From Verrucomicrobiota bacterium (lineage in GTDB: Bacteria; Verrucomicrobiota; Verrucomicrobiia; Opitutales; UBA953), in NCBI GenBank assembly GCA_015061905.1, contig SUVQ01000010.1, positions 54,284 to 118,283 on the forward strand: DNA of 64,000 nucleotides, read 5' to 3'. The notes beneath the pieces are model-generated. The model saw only the letters and a list, made by a program, of their open reading frames with translations, searched no databases and was not told where the DNA came from. The position numbers and the translations under genes are program-made. Within the stretch, counting starts at the first letter, position 1; every line of letters starts with the position of its first letter. This document shows positions 33,841 to 43,346 of the stretch, one piece after another.

Positions 33841-36195
33841 TTATTTCGAAAAATTAATTTCTCCCGGAACGGTCATTTCCAGGCGGCAATCATTCAGCGA
33901 CCAATTCTGCGGCTTGAGTCGGGTTTCGCCGACGCGTTTCACCTTGTTCCCGCGAATGAGAACGTCCGCGCAGCGGCGGAATTGGAACGGCGGCTGGTTC
34001 CAGCCCTTGAAATCCTCGTTGTAAAAAATTTTATTGTCCGTGAAACGGATTTTCTCCGTCGAAATCGCAAAGAGTAGCGGCACGTCAAAAGTCCGGAAAA
34101 CATTATCCGAAATTTCGATATTGCGGTGATAAAAACGCTTTTGCGAAGCCAAGTCGCGCACTTCCGGATAAATCGAAATAATCGCATTCGTAAACTGGAA
34201 GCGCGAAGTCAGGTTGTTTTCAAAAATATTTTCTCGGATAACAACGTCCTCGCACGCGCCGCTCTCATACCAGCCCTGCGCGTCGCCCGCGAGCAAGATT
34301 GCCGAACCGGCGACGTTTCGGAAAATATTGTCCTCAACGAGCACTTTGCGCGGCGTCGTGAACAAGGCTCCGCGCGCGCGATTGTTCTGCACCACGTTCC
34401 CGCGGAAAATCACTTCCGGCTGGTAATCCGCATTTTCGACGGCGTCGCCCGGCTTCACGCTCGCGGGAACGCTTTCGGAAAGCGTAATCAAAACTTCCGT
34501 CGGCGAAATGCGCCGAACGGCTTTCACGGGAACGGTTTCCGTTGCGTTTTCCAAGGTTTTTCCTGCGATAAAACACAGATTTTCTCCGGGCTCAAAAATC
34601 TCGAAACCGATCGCCTGTCCGTGTCGATAACGGCAGCGAATCGTGTCCGGAGCAACGATTTCCGCAATATCCAAGCAAGTGGAATGCACGTTTATCGCGT
34701 CGTCCATCATTGTTTCAAAGAACGAATTTTCGACACATACCAGACCTTTGACATTGGAAAAATGCGTCGCGTCCGCACTTGCCGAGTAAACGCGTCCGGT
34801 TTCGGGGCGCGGGAACATACCGCTTGTTTTCGCCTCCGCCGTTTTCGTTCCCGCAATCGTAATGTTTTCCGAGCGCTGAGCGAGCAAAGTCATTCCGAAG
34901 CTCGAGTGAATCGAAACATCGCGGAGTGTTGTGTCTTTCGCGCGATAAATTACGCACGCCGGAGCCGGGCGCCACCATGTGCGGAGCGTGAGCGTGTCGC
35001 CGACCGCCACGCCGTCGCCGTCTCTGCTGAAATCGCGGTGCAAAGCGATTTTCCCGTCGGGCAAAACCGTAACGGTGTTTCCGCAACCGATGTCCGCCGT
35101 GTTCGAAACAATATTTTTCGTTCCCGCTCGAAACGCGATCGCGGAATGAATCGGCTGGAGCGAATAATTTTCGCCGACGAAGAAAAGTTTGTCCCCGTGA
35201 ATTTCATACGGGAACGCTTTTTTGTCGATGGAAACGACGGTCTTTCCGTCTTGGAAGCCAAGCACTTTCGCCTCGGAATAGAGCGGACGCGCGAAATCGA
35301 TGCGCACGCCTTCGAGCATTACGTTTTCGCAGTCCATGAAAAGCACCGGCAAACATTTTCCGTGAAAAATAAACGTCGAACCGTTCCCGCGAATTTTCAA
35401 ATTGTGCAAATCGACGAGCGGCAGCATGACTTGCTGTGTCGGTTGCTGGTCGTGATTGGAAATCCAAAGCGATATATCGAGCGCGTTTTCCGCGTAAAAG
35501 TGATACGTTCCCGGCTCAAGCACGATTTCTCCGGCTCCGTCTCTGCGGGCATCGCTCAAAATCTTCCGAAAAACCTCGGATTGGTCTTTTTCGATATTCG
35601 GAAGAAGCCCCTTTGCCTTTGCCGACAAAGATTCCGCGCGCAATCCGGGACGGGGGACGTGCCCTTTTTTCCACTTCAAATCCACCCAGTTCGCGTGGTC
35701 GGCATTGTTCGTTTTTCCCGCGAGCGTAAGCAGATAAAGTTTTTTTGAAGCGTGCGGCACGGCGACGCTGAATTTTTTCGCCGGCTCGCCGCTTTTCATT
35801 ACACCGGACGACCAAAGCACCTGCGTTCCCGAAAGCACGCGAAACTCCACGCCGTCGCCGCCGGGCGCTTCATCGTCGAGCCCGACTTTTCCGATGAGTT
35901 TCAGCTCGAATTGACGTCCGGAATGCGGCACCTCAAGCGGAATCATCGAACAAGCGTGCGTGCCGATACCGCGCTCGTAGGTTTTTCCCGCAATGCGAAG
36001 CGCGTTCCCGTCCACGGATTTATCAATACGCGTTTCGCCGAAATCCTGCTTCCCGCGAATCAGGGAAACGGCATAAAATTCGGCGGCTGAAACGGGTTTT
36101 GCCTTTTCAAGAGCATTCTCAAAAGTATTCGCAAAAATCGGGGCGATACACGCGGCGGAAAAAGCGGTCAGGGCGAGAGTTTTAAGCAATTTCAT
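33841..36195 (-). CDS. NPCBM domain and GH110-like alpha-1,3-galactosidase, secreted
   Basis: 784 residues from ATG 36195 ([22 protein letters not shown], signal peptide). Residues about 35-160 form an NPCBM-like carbohydrate-binding domain ([24 protein letters not shown].. [11 protein letters not shown]). The rest is a right-handed beta-helix: [53 protein letters not shown] and repeated R-N strands. The segments match GH110, whose members cut alpha-1,3-linked galactose (blood group B, linear B). Catalytic acidic residues probably in the MDDAINVH region. An unclassified beta-helix glycosidase is the alternative. Fits the GH109 at the window start in a host-glycan role. Confidence 0.8.
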   Translation of the reverse strand: MKLLKTLALTAFSAACIAPIFANTFENALEKAKPVSAAEFYAVSLIRGKQDFGETRIDKSVDGNALRIAGKTYERGIGTHACSMIPLEVPHSGRQFELKLIGKVGLDDEAPGGDGVEFRVLSGTQVLWSSGVMKSGEPAKKFSVAVPHASKKLYLLTLAGKTNNADHANWVDLKWKKGHVPRPGLRAESLSAKAKGLLPNIEKDQSEVFRKILSDARRDGAGEIVLEPGTYHFYAENALDISLWISNHDQQPTQQVMLPLVDLHNLKIRGNGSTFIFHGKCLPVLFMDCENVMLEGVRIDFARPLYSEAKVLGFQDGKTVVSIDKKAFPYEIHGDKLFFVGENYSLQPIHSAIAFRAGTKNIVSNTADIGCGNTVTVLPDGKIALHRDFSRDGDGVAVGDTLTLRTWWRPAPACVIYRAKDTTLRDVSIHSSFGMTLLAQRSENITIAGTKTAEAKTSGMFPRPETGRVYSASADATHFSNVKGLVCVENSFFETMMDDAINVHSTCLDIAEIVAPDTIRCRYRHGQAIGFEIFEPGENLCFIAGKTLENATETVPVKAVRRISPTEVLITLSESVPASVKPGDAVENADYQPEVIFRGNVVQNNRARGALFTTPRKVLVEDNIFRNVAGSAILLAGDAQGWYESGACEDVVIRENIFENNLTSRFQFTNAIISIYPEVRDLASQKRFYHRNIEISDNVFRTFDVPLLFAISTEKIRFTDNKIFYNEDFKGWNQPPFQFRRCADVLIRGNKVKRVGETRLKPQNWSLNDCRLEMTVPGEINFSK

Positions 36196-36322
36196 GCCCC
36201 GAATTATCAAAATCGCTACCGACTCCGTCAACGCGCTTTTTTGTAGCTCTCCGCAAAAAATCGTCCTAAAATCGCCGCACATTTTACATTTTTCATTCCG
36301 AATTATTATCAAATTAAAAAAC

Positions 36323-37354
36323 ATGAAAGCGCTCGTTAAAAAAGAAGCAAAACCCGGTCTCTGGCTAATGGACGTTCCCGAACCCGTTTGCGGTCCGGAC
36401 GATGTTTTGATTCGCATCAAAAAAACCGCCATTTGCGGAACCGACGTGCATATTTACAAGTGGGACGAGTGGTCGCAGAAGACCATTCCCGTGCCGATGG
36501 TCGTCGGGCACGAATACGTCGGGCACATCGAAAAAGTCGGCGAAAACATTCGCCACCTCAAGGTCGGGCAGCGCGTTTCCGGCGAAGGACACATCGTTTG
36601 CGGCTACTGCCGTAACTGCCGCGCCGGGCGCCGCCATCTTTGCCCGAACACGCAGGGCGTCGGCGTCAATCGTGCGGGAGCGTTCGCCGAATTGCTCGCG
36701 ATTCCGGCGAAAAACGTCGTGCCGCTCGCCGATGATATTCCGGACGATATCGCCGCCATCCTCGACCCGCTCGGGAACGCCGCTCACACCGCCCTTTCGT
36801 TCAATATGGTCGGAGAAGACGTGCTCATTACCGGCGCGGGGCCGATCGGCATCATGGCAATCGCCCTCGCCAAGGCCGCGGGAGCGCGCTACGTCGTCAT
36901 TACCGACGTGAACGACACGCGCCTTGCGCTCGCGCGCAAAATGGGCCCGACGCTCGCCGTCAACACAATGCAAACTTCGCTCAAGGACGTGATGACTCAA
37001 CTCGGCATGACGGAAGGCTTCGACGTCGGTTGCGAAATGTCCGGCAATATTCACGCGCTCAACGGCATGCTTGAAGTCATGTCCTGCGGCGGTCGCATCG
37101 CTCAGCTCGGCATTCCGCCCGGGAACGCGGCGATTGACATGAGCAAATTCATCTTCAAAGGTTTGACGATGAAAGGCATTTACGGGCGCGAAATGTTCGA
37201 AACCTGGTATAAAATGATGGCGCTGATTCAGGCGGGCATGGACGTTTCGCCGATTATCACGCACCATCTCCGCTACGACGAATTTGAAAAAGGCTTCGAA
37301 GCCATGCTCAACGGCACGGCAGGCAAAGTCATTCTCGATTGGTCGAATATTTAA
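36323..37354 (+). CDS. tdh: L-threonine 3-dehydrogenase
   Basis: 343 residues from ATG 36323, as in E. coli Tdh (341). Zinc-dependent MDR dehydrogenase: catalytic zinc ligands Cys in [15 protein letters not shown] and HE in VVGHEYVG, structural zinc Cys in [18 protein letters not shown] site [25 protein letters not shown] is specific for Tdh. Oxidises threonine to 2-amino-3-ketobutyrate; usually followed by kbl, but no kbl lies here. The upstream frame contains a longer extension that does not match the family. Terminator follows at 37376. Confidence 0.96.
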   Translation: MKALVKKEAKPGLWLMDVPEPVCGPDDVLIRIKKTAICGTDVHIYKWDEWSQKTIPVPMVVGHEYVGHIEKVGENIRHLKVGQRVSGEGHIVCGYCRNCRAGRRHLCPNTQGVGVNRAGAFAELLAIPAKNVVPLADDIPDDIAAILDPLGNAAHTALSFNMVGEDVLITGAGPIGIMAIALAKAAGARYVVITDVNDTRLALARKMGPTLAVNTMQTSLKDVMTQLGMTEGFDVGCEMSGNIHALNGMLEVMSCGGRIAQLGIPPGNAAIDMSKFIFKGLTMKGIYGREMFETWYKMMALIQAGMDVSPIITHHLRYDEFEKGFEAMLNGTAGKVILDWSNI

Positions 37355-37375
37355 CGGGAACGCAGGTTCATCAAC

Positions 37376-37417
37376 GGGAGGGAAGACATTTTTCAGTCTT
37401 CCCTCCCATTTTTTTTT
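37376..37417 (+). terminator. Strong terminator of tdh
   Basis: GGGAGGGAAGAC (37378-37387 area) pairs perfectly with GTCTTCCCTCCC around an 8-base loop and is followed by nine T. It lies 20 bases past the tdh stop. Not built from the CGGGAACG word, although one copy precedes it at 37356. Confidence 0.93.
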
Positions 37418-37590
37418 GAACCACGGAAAACACCGAAATACACGGAATCTTTAAAAGAAAACAGGCGTTCCCGGCAAAGAATCCCTTTACGGGACATCGC
37501 GCAGAGACGCTAAGACGCAAAGAATAGAAAAAACACAAAATCTTTCCTAAAAAATCCGTGAGATTCTGTGTTCATCCGTAGTTTCTAAAA
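37417..37590 (+). repeat. MITE-like repeat, copy A (about 175 bp)
   Basis: Starts GAACCACGGAAAACAC and ends ATTCTGTGTTCATCCGTAGTTTC, so its termini are imperfect inverted repeats. Shares most of its sequence, in the same orientation, with 39997-40171, including CGTTCCCGGCAAAGAATCCC and GAATAGAAAAAACACA. It has no reading frame. Together the copies bracket the PEP-CTERM gene. Similar CCACGGAAAACAC elements are common in many environmental bacterial genomes (recollection, not a search). Confidence 0.85.
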
Positions 37591-37603
37591 ACTATGAAAA
37601 TAT

Positions 37604-37645
37604 AAAGCGTTCCCGCTGGGAAATCCCGACGGGAACGTCTTTCTT
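37604..37645 (-). terminator. Terminator of the PEP-CTERM gene from an inverted CGGGAACG pair
   Basis: GCGTTCCCG (37608-37616) faces CGGGAACG (37630-37637) with inner GGGAAATCCC complementarity; the - strand reading ends in a T-rich run. 17 bases past the stop at 37662. Confidence 0.8.
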
Positions 37646-37661
37646 TAGACATTAAGAATTC

Positions 37662-39782
37662 TTACTTGCGACGTCGACGCGATGCCACCAGTGCCAAGGC
37701 GCCCAAACCCGCCAACAGACCAAACGCCGACGGCTCGGGAGCCGCGACCGTTTCCACTGCCGTGTAGTCCGAGAACGAAGTCGCCGTAAACGTCAATTTT
37801 CCGTCAACAAGCGTAATGTCCGACACGATGTCCGTGTAATCTTCCCATGCGGAATTTGAGTCTTCGCGGTGGAAAATCTTAATCGTGCTCACATCCACAT
37901 TTTCACCGACATCCATTGTAACCGTAACGCCGGAACCGCCGTTTTCTACCTCAAACGACCATGCCGCAAGAACGTTTTCCACGACAACGCCTTCCACGCT
38001 AATTTCAACATCGCTCGTCGCAATCTGCTCCGCCTTGTTGACCACAACTCCTTCTGCCGAGGAAGTAAGCGTAACAGAAATCGTATCTGACGCTTTCACC
38101 GTAACGGAAGCATTCGTCGTCAACGTAACGGAAGAACCTTCGCTGAGCGAGCCTCCGGAGATTTCGAGATTGTTTCCCGAAGAAACCGCCGTTTCGAGTT
38201 TCAGCGTGCTGGTATCCTTAAGTGAAACCTTGCCGACATTTTCGATTTTAACGATGCCGTCATTCGCGCCCGTAACTGCGGAAGCGTTTTTAACCACGAG
38301 TTCGTCGAAGTTCGCAATCGTTCCCGCGAATACGCCCGTATAGCCGTCAAACGTGAACGTGCTCGTTCCCGTCGCCGACGTTCCCGCACCGGAACCGTCG
38401 CCGGAAACCGTTCCTGTAAAGGTCAAATTCGAACCTGCGCCCGTAAACGTTACATTCGCCGTAGCGACCGTCGCCGTGCTCTTCGCCGTATCCGCGCGCC
38501 CGCCGCCATAGATGTTCCCGCTAATCGAAACAGCGTTTGTCGCATCAATCGTGATGCTCGCGGATTCTACGGTAGACGATGCAACATAGTTGTTCCCTTG
38601 TGCGATTCCGCCGCCATAAATATCTCCTGTGATTGTTCCGCCGGAGATAGAGATTTCAGACGTTCCCATCGTATAGCTCGCTGCCTGCTGAACCCCGAGC
38701 GCAATATTTCCTCCTACAATCGCATTATCCACTTCTACAATGCCGACGTATTTCTGCGATCCGGTAGCTTTAATCGTTCCGCCGTTGATGGTGATCTTGC
38801 TGTTTTCTACACGAACGCCTTCCGTGTGTCCGGCACTCCCACCCGCGATACCGCCGGAAACATCCGCAGTATCATTGATCGTGATATTCGTCGTTCCCGT
38901 AACGTTCGTGTTTGCGCCGCCGCCGATGATACCGTTGATGACGTTATTTGAAAGCCAGGAAGTCTTTACCTGAACAGTCCCGCTGACATTAATGGAAATA
39001 TCTCCATCAATCGTGCTGGTTGAGCTAAGAGTGTCGTGAACATAATTTCCTCCGAGAATTCCTCCGACGCTTCCGCCGCTTTCAACGCAAAGGGAAATGC
39101 TTCCCGTCAGATTTGCCGCCATGCGATTCCCGCCGGCGATGAACGACGTGTCCCCGCCGTTCCCGACCGTTACGCTCGTATTCCCGACGAGAGATGCGCA
39201 TCCTCCACTCGCACCGGAAACACCACCGAAAACACCCATGCCCAATCCGTTAGAAATTTTTCCTAAAATATGGATGTCGGTATTCGCAGTGTGCGTTCCG
39301 CTCTGTGCCATTCCAAGACCTGTGATATCCGAGTTGAACGTCCCTCCGGAAATATACATGTGCCCGGTATTGAGATTCACAGCCCCATTGTAGGTAATTT
39401 TATTCAATGTATTATCTACGGCTGAAACCTTATCTGTATAAGTACCACCGTTAATCCACACGTAAGAATCCTGCGTTTTCGTTTCATCTGTCGCTAACCC
39501 TAAAAGCGCACCTCTAAAAACGACCGGTTTTGCTCCGATACCCAGGAAGCCGGACGAACCAAGGGTCGCATTAAGAACTGTATTCTCTGTTCCTCCGTAA
39601 ACGTTTTTTCCATTCGTATCCTGTTTAATCGAGCCAGATATGTATTTGTTTGCCTCTGTCGTGGACGTTGTATTTGAGCTCCAGTTCTCATATCCTTCCG
39701 GAATAGACGGAATTTCCGTGCCCATTGCCGAGGCGGCGAAAAGTGCGGTGAAACTGAAGGCTAATAGTTGTTTTTTATTCAT
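37662..39782 (-). CDS. PEP-CTERM surface protein with repetitive beta-structure
   Basis: 706 residues from ATG 39782 (MNKKQLLAFSFTALFAASAMG, signal peptide). The body is rich in Gly, Thr, Ser, Asn and Val with recurring segments such as ISGGTITGDIYGGG, ITINGGTIKA and SISGNIYGGG, as in beta-helical adhesin or autotransporter passenger domains. The C-terminus APEPSAFGLLAGLGALALVASRRRRK is a PEP-CTERM sorting tripartite signal (PEP, helix, basic tail), recognised by exosortase in Gram-negative bacteria. Predicted cell-surface or matrix protein. It is flanked by the two copies of a MITE-like repeat and the codon use and motif density differ little from the surroundings. Confidence 0.88.
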   Translation of the reverse strand: MNKKQLLAFSFTALFAASAMGTEIPSIPEGYENWSSNTTSTTEANKYISGSIKQDTNGKNVYGGTENTVLNATLGSSGFLGIGAKPVVFRGALLGLATDETKTQDSYVWINGGTYTDKVSAVDNTLNKITYNGAVNLNTGHMYISGGTFNSDITGLGMAQSGTHTANTDIHILGKISNGLGMGVFGGVSGASGGCASLVGNTSVTVGNGGDTSFIAGGNRMAANLTGSISLCVESGGSVGGILGGNYVHDTLSSTSTIDGDISINVSGTVQVKTSWLSNNVINGIIGGGANTNVTGTTNITINDTADVSGGIAGGSAGHTEGVRVENSKITINGGTIKATGSQKYVGIVEVDNAIVGGNIALGVQQAASYTMGTSEISISGGTITGDIYGGGIAQGNNYVASSTVESASITIDATNAVSISGNIYGGGRADTAKSTATVATANVTFTGAGSNLTFTGTVSGDGSGAGTSATGTSTFTFDGYTGVFAGTIANFDELVVKNASAVTGANDGIVKIENVGKVSLKDTSTLKLETAVSSGNNLEISGGSLSEGSSVTLTTNASVTVKASDTISVTLTSSAEGVVVNKAEQIATSDVEISVEGVVVENVLAAWSFEVENGGSGVTVTMDVGENVDVSTIKIFHREDSNSAWEDYTDIVSDITLVDGKLTFTATSFSDYTAVETVAAPEPSAFGLLAGLGALALVASRRRRK

Positions 39783-39996
39783 TGATTTACTGATTTTAAT
39801 TTTTAAAAGTTGTTCTAAAAGCCTACCGTTTTTTTTTTGTCGCAACGCAATATCAAATTTGAGACAAAAAGTTTCATTTTATACTAATCCGGTAGAAATA
39901 GTGTTTTATGGTGCATGGAATCTGCGTTCCCGCTCGGAGCACCACGGAAACAGTCGGATTAATTTTTTCGCAAAAATCTTTTTCGCGTGACTTTTT

Positions 39997-40171
39997 TGAA
40001 CCACGGAAAACACTGAAATGCACGGAAATTTTAAAAGGAAACGGCGTTCCCGGCAAAGAATCCCTTTACGAAACATCGAGCAAAGACGCGAAGAAGCAAA
40101 GAATAGAAAAAACACACAATCTTTCCCAAAAAATCCGTGTGAATCTGTGTACATCCGTGGTTCCTAAAAGC
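39997..40171 (+). repeat. MITE-like repeat, copy B
   Basis: Direct-orientation copy of 37417-37590; starts GAACCACGGAAAACAC and ends ATCCGTGGTTCC, giving better terminal inverted repeats than copy A. The remainder of 39783-40282 (500 bases) shows only AT-rich leader DNA of the PEP-CTERM gene and two CGGGAACG words at about 39925 and 40250. Confidence 0.85.
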
Positions 40172-40282
40172 TTCGCGGCTTGGCGCGAGTTTCCCGACTC
40201 GCTTCGCCGTTGCAATGGAAGATCGCTCAAAAAAACGGCTTTCGCCGCGCGGGAACGTTTTTTATATTCTTACGTTTTAAAC

Positions 40283-42385
40283 GTGTTTGATTTCAGCGAA
40301 AGTTTTGAGGCGGGCGTTCCCGTGGGCGGAGCGGAGACAATTGCGCTTACGGAGCGCATTTTCTCCGGGGATTCCCCATGGCTGAAAAAATGCCTGCACA
40401 TGGAAGCCCGCCCGCAACAAACTAATATGGCACTCGCCGCCGCGCGCGCGTTTTCCGCTTCCGCCGCCCTGCTCTTCGAGGCGGGAACGGGTGTCGGGAA
40501 AAGCCTCGCGTATCTGCTTCCCGGAATTATTTTTTCGCTTCTTTCGGGAAAAAAATTGGTTGTATCCACAAATACGATACCGCTCCAGGAGCAAATTCTG
40601 AAAAAGGATTTGCCGATTTGCCGCAAGCTTTTTTCACGCGTTCCCGAGCTCCGAAAATACGAAAACTTTAAAGTCGTGCTCATGGTCGGCAAAGCGAATT
40701 ACCTTTGCGGCACGCGGCTCGCTCAGGCACTCAAACGCCACGAAGGGATTTTCGACGGGAACGACGGCTCCGACACCGCGCGCGAACTGCTCCTCATCCG
40801 CGATTGGGCGGCGCAGCCCGACTGCACCGGACTGCGCGAACATTTGCCGCAGCGCGTAAGCGATGAAGTTTGGGAAATGGTCAACGCTGATTCCGCCGCT
40901 TGCTCCCGCAAAAACTGTTCGCACAAAAATTGTTTTTACCAACGTGCACGGGCCGCGCTCGACGCCGCGAACCTCGTCGTTGTCAATCACCACCTGCTCT
41001 TTTCGCTCATCGGCGCGGGTGCGGTGCCGCAGGGCGACGAAACGGGAATACTCTACCCGAACGATTTCGTCGTCATCGACGAAGCGCACCGCGTTCCCGA
41101 CGTTGCCACGGATTATTTCGGCGTGGAAATTTCCTCCACCGGCTTGCTACGCCTCCTCTCGCGCGTTGCCAACGCCTACAAAAAAGGCGGCGTTTTGCGC
41201 GAATACGGGCGCAACGAAGGTCTCAATCTCATCACCGAAGCGAAATCCGCCGTCGAAGATTTTTTCTCGGATCTGCGCTTTCGTTTTCTCGAAAAAAACA
41301 AAACTTTCCGTTTTCGGGAACGCGACTGGGCGCAAAATGTTTGCGAAATTCCGCTCGGCAAGCTCGAAAACAAGCTCAAGCAAATCGCGCAAATTGAGGA
41401 ACGCTCGCACGCGAAAGACGAAATCAACGATTTTGCCAAGCGCATCGAAGCGCACCGCCTCGCGATTCGCGAATGCCTCGAACTGCGCAACGCACCGCAA
41501 AACGTTTATTGGGCGACACTCGGCACGGGCAAGTTCCGCACCGTTACGCTCTGCGGAAAGCCGGTCGACGTCGCCAAGCAACTCGCCGCCACGCTTTTTT
41601 CCCGAAAAACCGGCATTGTGCTTTCCTCCGCCACACTAAGCGACGGGAACGCAATGACGCGTTTCCGCAAGCGTTGCGGAGCAGATTTGGTTGACGAAAA
41701 CATTCTTTCCCTGCGGGAAAATTCTCCCTTTGATTACGAGAAAAACATGGAAATTTTTCTCGCCAAAAATTTACCCGAGCCGGACAAGGAAAACGGCGCA
41801 CTCGCCACAGAACACCTCGCCGAAATTTGCGCGCACTGCGTAAAAAACGTTCCCGCCGGCGGCACGCTCGTTCTTTGCACCAGCTACGAAATTTGCCGCG
41901 CGCTCGCTCACGGCTTGCGGGAACGCATTTCCGACGCTTCGCGAAAAATCCTCGTGCAGGGTGAAGATTTTTCCCGGCAGGAGCTCATGGCGCGCTTCGT
42001 CGCCGACGGGAACGCCGTGCTCATCGGCACATCGAGCTTTTGGACGGGAATCGACGTGCCCGGAGCCGCGCTTTCGCAGGTGATTATCACGCGACTGCCT
42101 TTTGCCAACCCGCGCGAACCGCTCGTAGAAGCGCGCGGCGAATGGATTGCCGAAAACGGCGGGAAACCGTTTTTTGAAATGTCCGTTCCCGACGCCGTGC
42201 TGCAGTTTCGCCAAGGTATCGGGAGGCTCATACGCAAGGCGAGCGACCGTGGGCGTATCGTCATTCTCGATTCCCGCATGCTCAACAAAACCTACGGGAA
42301 ACGCTTCCTTGCCGCGCTCCCGCATTCGCGGCACTGCGTTTTTATGCGTGAAAATTTCCGCGAGGCGATTACGCCCTTTGAGTGA
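40283..42385 (+). CDS. DinG/XPD-family Fe-S helicase
   Basis: 700 residues from GTG 40283 (start inferred: upstream frame runs through the MITE-like repeat, so it is not real coding). Walker A FEAGTGVGKSLAYLLP (about residue 62), Fe-S domain with four Cys in YLCGTRLAQ and ACSRKNCSHKNCFYQ, motif II VVIDEAHRVPD, then motif III SSATLSDG and the C-terminal motifs GTSSFWTGIDVPG (V) and QFRQGIGRLIRK (VI). DinG-type 5'-3' helicases unwind R-loops, D-loops and forks. Very dense in CGGGAACG words (about 12). Convergent with infC. Confidence 0.9.
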   Translation: MFDFSESFEAGVPVGGAETIALTERIFSGDSPWLKKCLHMEARPQQTNMALAAARAFSASAALLFEAGTGVGKSLAYLLPGIIFSLLSGKKLVVSTNTIPLQEQILKKDLPICRKLFSRVPELRKYENFKVVLMVGKANYLCGTRLAQALKRHEGIFDGNDGSDTARELLLIRDWAAQPDCTGLREHLPQRVSDEVWEMVNADSAACSRKNCSHKNCFYQRARAALDAANLVVVNHHLLFSLIGAGAVPQGDETGILYPNDFVVIDEAHRVPDVATDYFGVEISSTGLLRLLSRVANAYKKGGVLREYGRNEGLNLITEAKSAVEDFFSDLRFRFLEKNKTFRFRERDWAQNVCEIPLGKLENKLKQIAQIEERSHAKDEINDFAKRIEAHRLAIRECLELRNAPQNVYWATLGTGKFRTVTLCGKPVDVAKQLAATLFSRKTGIVLSSATLSDGNAMTRFRKRCGADLVDENILSLRENSPFDYEKNMEIFLAKNLPEPDKENGALATEHLAEICAHCVKNVPAGGTLVLCTSYEICRALAHGLRERISDASRKILVQGEDFSRQELMARFVADGNAVLIGTSSFWTGIDVPGAALSQVIITRLPFANPREPLVEARGEWIAENGGKPFFEMSVPDAVLQFRQGIGRLIRKASDRGRIVILDSRMLNKTYGKRFLAALPHSRHCVFMRENFREAITPFE

Positions 42386-42412
42386 AAGTTTAAAAGCCGA
42401 GAAGCCGGAAAG

Positions 42413-42464
42413 TAAAAAAAAAACGTTCCCGAATTTTTTCTTCGCGGGAACGCATTTTTTTTAG
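42413..42464. terminator. Bidirectional terminator from an inverted CGGGAACG pair (dinG / infC)
   Basis: AACGTTCCCG (42422-42431) pairs with CGGGAACGC (42444-42452), loop about 12 bases, A-run left and T-run right, serving both converging genes. Confidence 0.9.
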
Positions 42465-42481
42465 GGGAAAAATAACAAAAA

Positions 42482-43159
42482 TTATTCTTCGTCGCCGATG
42501 TCTTCTTCGTCGCCCAAATCGTCGTCCTCAAGCGGCGAGGAATTGTGCACGAGCTTGCGCTTTGCCTGCGCGACGGGAGAAAGCATCGCGGTAATTGCGC
42601 GACCCTGCAACTTCGGCTTGCTGTCGAGCACTCCAATGTGGGAAATGGCTTCGACGAGGCGCTGAACGGCTTCGTAGCCGAATTCCGGATGTTCAAGCTC
42701 GCGGATGCGGAACATCAGCGTAACTTTAACTTTGTTGCCGTTGAAAAGGAACATTTCCGCGCGGCGCACTTTCACCATGAGGTCGTGCTCGTCAATGCGC
42801 GGACGCATTTTCACTTCCTTGAGCTTCGTTGCAGACTGCTTTTGCTGTTTCTGCTTTTTGGCTTCTTCGTAGAGATATTTTCCGTAATCAACGATGCGGC
42901 AAACCGGCGGCTGCGCATTCGGTGCGATTTCGAGCAAATCCAAATCATGCGCCTTGGCAAGCGAAAGAGCAGACGAAGTTGCCATAATCCCGAGCTGTTC
43001 TCCTCGCGGACCGATAACGCGAATTTCGGGAACGCGAATGCGTTCGTTGCGGCGCGGACCCGTGTCCCGGCGATTGTTATTGCGATTGTTATACGATCCG
43101 CGGTTCTGACCCGGACGGGCGGAATTATTGTTTCCGCCGAACTGCTTCGGTGCTGCCAT
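42482..43159 (-). CDS. infC: Translation initiation factor IF-3
   Basis: 225 residues, longer than the usual 170-180 because of an Asn/Arg/Gly-rich N-terminus (residues 1-36) and an acidic tail (EDDDLGDEEDIGDEE). Core: NERIRVPEIRVIGPRGEQLGIM, AKAHDLDLLEIAPNAQPPVCRIVDYGKYLYE, linker KKQKQQKQSATKLKEVKMRPRIDEHDLMVK, then FNGNKVKVTLMFRIRELEHPEFG. Normal ATG start rather than the regulatory AUU of E. coli. The rpmI-rplT genes that usually follow infC are absent; a terminator and the helicase gene are there instead. Confidence 0.96.
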   Translation of the reverse strand: MAAPKQFGGNNNSARPGQNRGSYNNRNNNRRDTGPRRNERIRVPEIRVIGPRGEQLGIMATSSALSLAKAHDLDLLEIAPNAQPPVCRIVDYGKYLYEEAKKQKQQKQSATKLKEVKMRPRIDEHDLMVKVRRAEMFLFNGNKVKVTLMFRIRELEHPEFGYEAVQRLVEAISHIGVLDSKPKLQGRAITAMLSPVAQAKRKLVHNSSPLEDDDLGDEEDIGDEE

Positions 43160-43346
43160 TCAGTGATTGGATATTTTTTATGGAAAAATAGCTTGGATTC
43201 GCGAAATCCTGCCCAAAAACAGTCGAAGATTCAACATAAATCCGCATAAAAGCGGGTTTGCGAGCGTTCTTTTTATTCTTATTTTCAAAAATTTTCTTTA
43301 CTTCCCGAAACTTCGTAGAAAACTTATACGGTAGTCATTTACACCT

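Noticed and set aside
39908..40282. N-terminal extension of the DinG-family frame
   Set aside because: It runs through MITE-like repeat copy B and matches no helicase N-terminus; GTG 40283 gives a normal start.
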